Below are positions 6,228-7,813 of a DNA stretch of 7,813 nucleotides, in pieces. Origin of the DNA: Candidatus Coatesiibacteriota bacterium (GTDB lineage Bacteria; Oederibacteriota; CAKKQC01); contig JAHFSL010000102.1 in assembly GCA_023265785.1 (NCBI GenBank), positions 1 through 7,813 of the forward strand. Direction: 5' to 3'. The notes under the pieces are model-generated. The model did not search any database. It had not been told where the DNA came from and worked only from the letters and a program-made list of their open reading frames with translations. Every line of letters begins with the position of its first letter. Position 1 is the first letter of the stretch. The position numbers were made by a program, and so were the translations under genes.

Positions 6228-7813
6228 GTTTCCCCACCTTGATGCCGCCCTTGGGCGGCTCGAGCACGTAGAAGTACACGCCGGACGCCACGCGGCCGCC
6301 CGACTCATTGCGCCCATCCCATTCTGCCACCCCGTTGCCATCCGCCGCCACGCCGGCCGTCAACTCGCCCGCCGCCGTGTAGATCCGTATCTTCGTATTC
6401 CCGGGCAGGCGCCGGAATTTGAGCGTTCCGCCCTGCGCCGTCTTGAAATCAAAGGGCAGGGGGTAGATTTCCGCCTCGGCCACCGAGGCGCCCGACTCGA
6501 CAATCGTAACCGCATTGGAGGAGGTGGCCCCCACCGCCGCCCCGTTGGAGGAGGCCACCGCTGTGGTGAACACGACGGTCCCGCCCCGGGTGGCGTGGTA
6601 GTCCCAGGTGAAGGACGCCGACTGCCCCGCCACCAGCGAGGCGACCGATGCGGGCGTCGGGCCGGAATCCAGTACGATCCCGCCGGACCCCGAAACGGCG
6701 GGCGCGACCGGCGTCACCGCAGTCGCCGGCCCCACCCCCGTGCTCTTGACCGTCAGGACCACCCGGATCACCTGGCCCGAGTTCACGAAGCCCGGCGAGG
6801 CCGCGTGGCTGACGAAGGAGAGGGCGGGTACGCCGAAGACCAGGGTCGTGGACACCGTGGCCGCTGCCAGTGATGTCCCGCCCGCGCAGGTCGTTCCGAC
6901 AACGGTCGCCGTGAATGAAACCGGCCCACCCCCTGTCGCGGAGAAGGTCCAGGAATAATCAAACGAGTTTCCAGCCGCAAAGCTGTGGCCCCCCGTTGAG
7001 GAAGCGGTGAGCTGAAGAATTCCAGCCCCTGGCCCGATGGCCAATGTTGGCTGAGATCCCACGACCAGGGCACCACCTGTATTGGTCACCGCCAGGACAA
7101 CCGTGAACAGCGTTCCCTGTCCGACCAGCGTCGGCGCCGAGAGCGATGCCGCCAACGAACCTGGAATCCGCACATTGGTCGGCGAGGGCGCGGCGGGGCC
7201 CGAGACGGATAGCCCAGAGTGGGCATCGGTCGCGGTCGGCGTGGCCGTCAAGACCACGGACCCGGCGGAGGAACCCGTGAATGTCCAAGTGTAGGTTTGT
7301 GATGCACCGGGCGCCAGTGTCCCCCCTGCTGCGGGGGTCGGCCCGGCGGTCATGGATGCCCCACCGGTGCCACCGGTCACCGCGGGCGCGGGAGCCGTCA
7401 CACCGACCGCATCCGCCCCGCCTGTGTTCGTCACGGTGAGGGTGACGAGGAAGGTCTCGGTCGGACAGGCGAACGGCGGATCGAATGCGGAGGGTCCAAA
7501 CGAGGCCAGCGCGGCTGAAAGTCCAGCCGGGGCGGTGATGACGATGGATGCCGGCGCCGCCGCCACCGTGGCTCCCGCAACGCAGGTGCCCCCCACGCCC
7601 GTGGCGGTGAACGCAAGAGAACCGGCTCCCGCCGCGGAGTAGGTCCAGGTGAAGGTGGCCGACGCACCGGCAGCCAGCGAGGCGATGGGTGACGGCGCGG
7701 TCTTGAGCGTAGCCAGCGGTCCGCCGGCGTCCACGCTCAAGGTCGCCGTGACCGCAGTCACGACGGCCCCGCCCGTGTTGGTCACGGTGAGCCGGACCTC
7801 GAACCACTGGCCG
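6211..7813 (-). CDS. Secreted multi-Ig surface protein with FlgD-like/type IX-style C-terminal domain, 5' partial
   Basis: The frame is open from the window edge to a TGA at 6213-6211 (534 codons visible, start outside). Four Ig-like modules are seen, three marked by a TVTNTGG-type strand (CARDB/DUF11-like style) and the fourth by a diverged TVKSTG. Each later has an FTWTYS-like strand. The last 93 residues begin EIYPLPF and include KIRIYTAAGEL, AEWDGRNESGGRVASGVYFY and a final GKLEVKD. This is the FlgD-Ig-like fold used by many FCB-type bacteria as a C-terminal sorting or anchoring domain. The protein is therefore probably exported to the surface as an adhesin or filament-like spacer. Cysteines are few (GTCVAG, FACPTE, GTTCAGG), so at most one or two disulfides form. 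It overlaps the PorV-like gene by 17 bases, and the pair is probably translated together. True type IX secretion is inferred; no PorU or other type IX core gene is in view. Confidence 0.85.
   Translation of the reverse strand, partial: GQWFEVRLTVTNTGGAVVTAVTATLSVDAGGPLATLKTAPSPIASLAAGASATFTWTYSAAGAGSLAFTATGVGGTCVAGATVAAAPASIVITAPAGLSAALASFGPSAFDPPFACPTETFLVTLTVTNTGGADAVGVTAPAPAVTGGTGGASMTAGPTPAAGGTLAPGASQTYTWTFTGSSAGSVVLTATPTATDAHSGLSVSGPAAPSPTNVRIPGSLAASLSAPTLVGQGTLFTVVLAVTNTGGALVVGSQPTLAIGPGAGILQLTASSTGGHSFAAGNSFDYSWTFSATGGGPVSFTATVVGTTCAGGTSLAAATVSTTLVFGVPALSFVSHAASPGFVNSGQVIRVVLTVKSTGVGPATAVTPVAPAVSGSGGIVLDSGPTPASVASLVAGQSASFTWDYHATRGGTVVFTTAVASSNGAAVGATSSNAVTIVESGASVAEAEIYPLPFDFKTAQGGTLKFRRLPGNTKIRIYTAAGELTAGVAADGNGVAEWDGRNESGGRVASGVYFYVLEPPKGGIKVGKLEVKD
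6234..6259 (-). promoter_or_regulatory. Ribosome site of the PorV-like gene with an adjoining stem-loop
   Basis: AAGGTGG (6240-6234) precedes the TTG start at 6227 and decides that start. Immediately upstream, GCCGCCC and GGGCGGC (arms 6253-6259 and 6244-6250) form a perfect 7-bp inverted repeat with a two-base centre. Both lie within the last codons of the preceding gene, so translation of that gene would melt the stem and could expose the ribosome site. Confidence 0.4.
6493..7812 (-). repeat. Alternating Ig-like protein repeats (A-B-A'-B')
   Basis: Approximate module spans are A 7812-7549, B 7548-7168, A' 7167-6835 and B' 6834-6493. A and A' share VTNTGGA near the start and an FTAT...GT-C...AAA ending with one Cys. 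B and B' share APAV-GG/SG, then a GPTPA element, and end in S-N-V-I without that Cys. The similarity is at protein level and diverged, with no long identical DNA. The series is cut by the window edge, so the full count is unknown. Confidence 0.6.

Noticed and set aside
6493..7812. Repeats considered as a CRISPR array or DNA satellite
   Set aside because: The periodicity (roughly 260-380 bases) is at protein level only, the DNA copies are diverged, and the frame is open throughout.

Overview
The window is GC-rich and almost wholly coding. It looks like a bacterial chromosome segment from a double-membrane lineage that has Tad-type pili and PorV/PorQ-family outer-membrane proteins with FlgD-like Ig C-terminal domains. 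That combination is familiar from uncultured high-GC Elusimicrobiota and FCB-like lineages. This placement is an inference from gene style only and I hold it loosely.

Region 1 (1-3610, minus strand) is a compact Tad (tight adherence) pilus assembly operon. In transcription order it holds a TadE-type pseudopilin (3610-3050), an exported protein of unknown function (3053-2382), CpaB/RcpC (2385-1648), a very short CpaC/RcpA-type secretin (1651-878) and a CpaE/TadZ-like ATPase-fold protein (876 to beyond base 1). The first four genes are chained by 4-base overlaps (ATGA, GTGA, GTGA), and the last starts one base after the secretin stop. The CpaE-like frame does not stop where such proteins normally end. 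It continues through a short linker into a stretch that resembles the N-terminus of the CpaF/TadA pilus motor ATPase, so the window may cut through a CpaE-CpaF fusion.

Region 2 (3611-3687) is the only real intergenic gap, a 77-base divergent region. It carries a good sigma70-like promoter and two competing starts for the pilus operon. On the other strand is a small start-stop element in front of a lone plus-strand gene (3688-4854) for an exported TPR-like helical protein. The first 85 bases of that gene contain two abutting hairpins.

Region 3 (4848-7813, minus strand) is a two-gene surface module. A long secreted protein, 5' end outside the window, has alternating Ig-like repeats and a FlgD-like/type IX-style C-terminal domain. 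It overlaps by 17 bases the start of a PorV/PorQ-family barrel protein that carries an extra fibronectin-III-like domain and a proline/alanine-rich tail. The pair reads as a cargo and its outer-membrane partner. The barrel gene meets the TPR gene tail to tail with a 7-base overlap next to a GC hairpin.

Together the window suggests a cell-surface locus combining pilus assembly with secreted, surface-displayed adhesin-like proteins. No RNA genes, insertion sequences or CRISPR arrays were seen.
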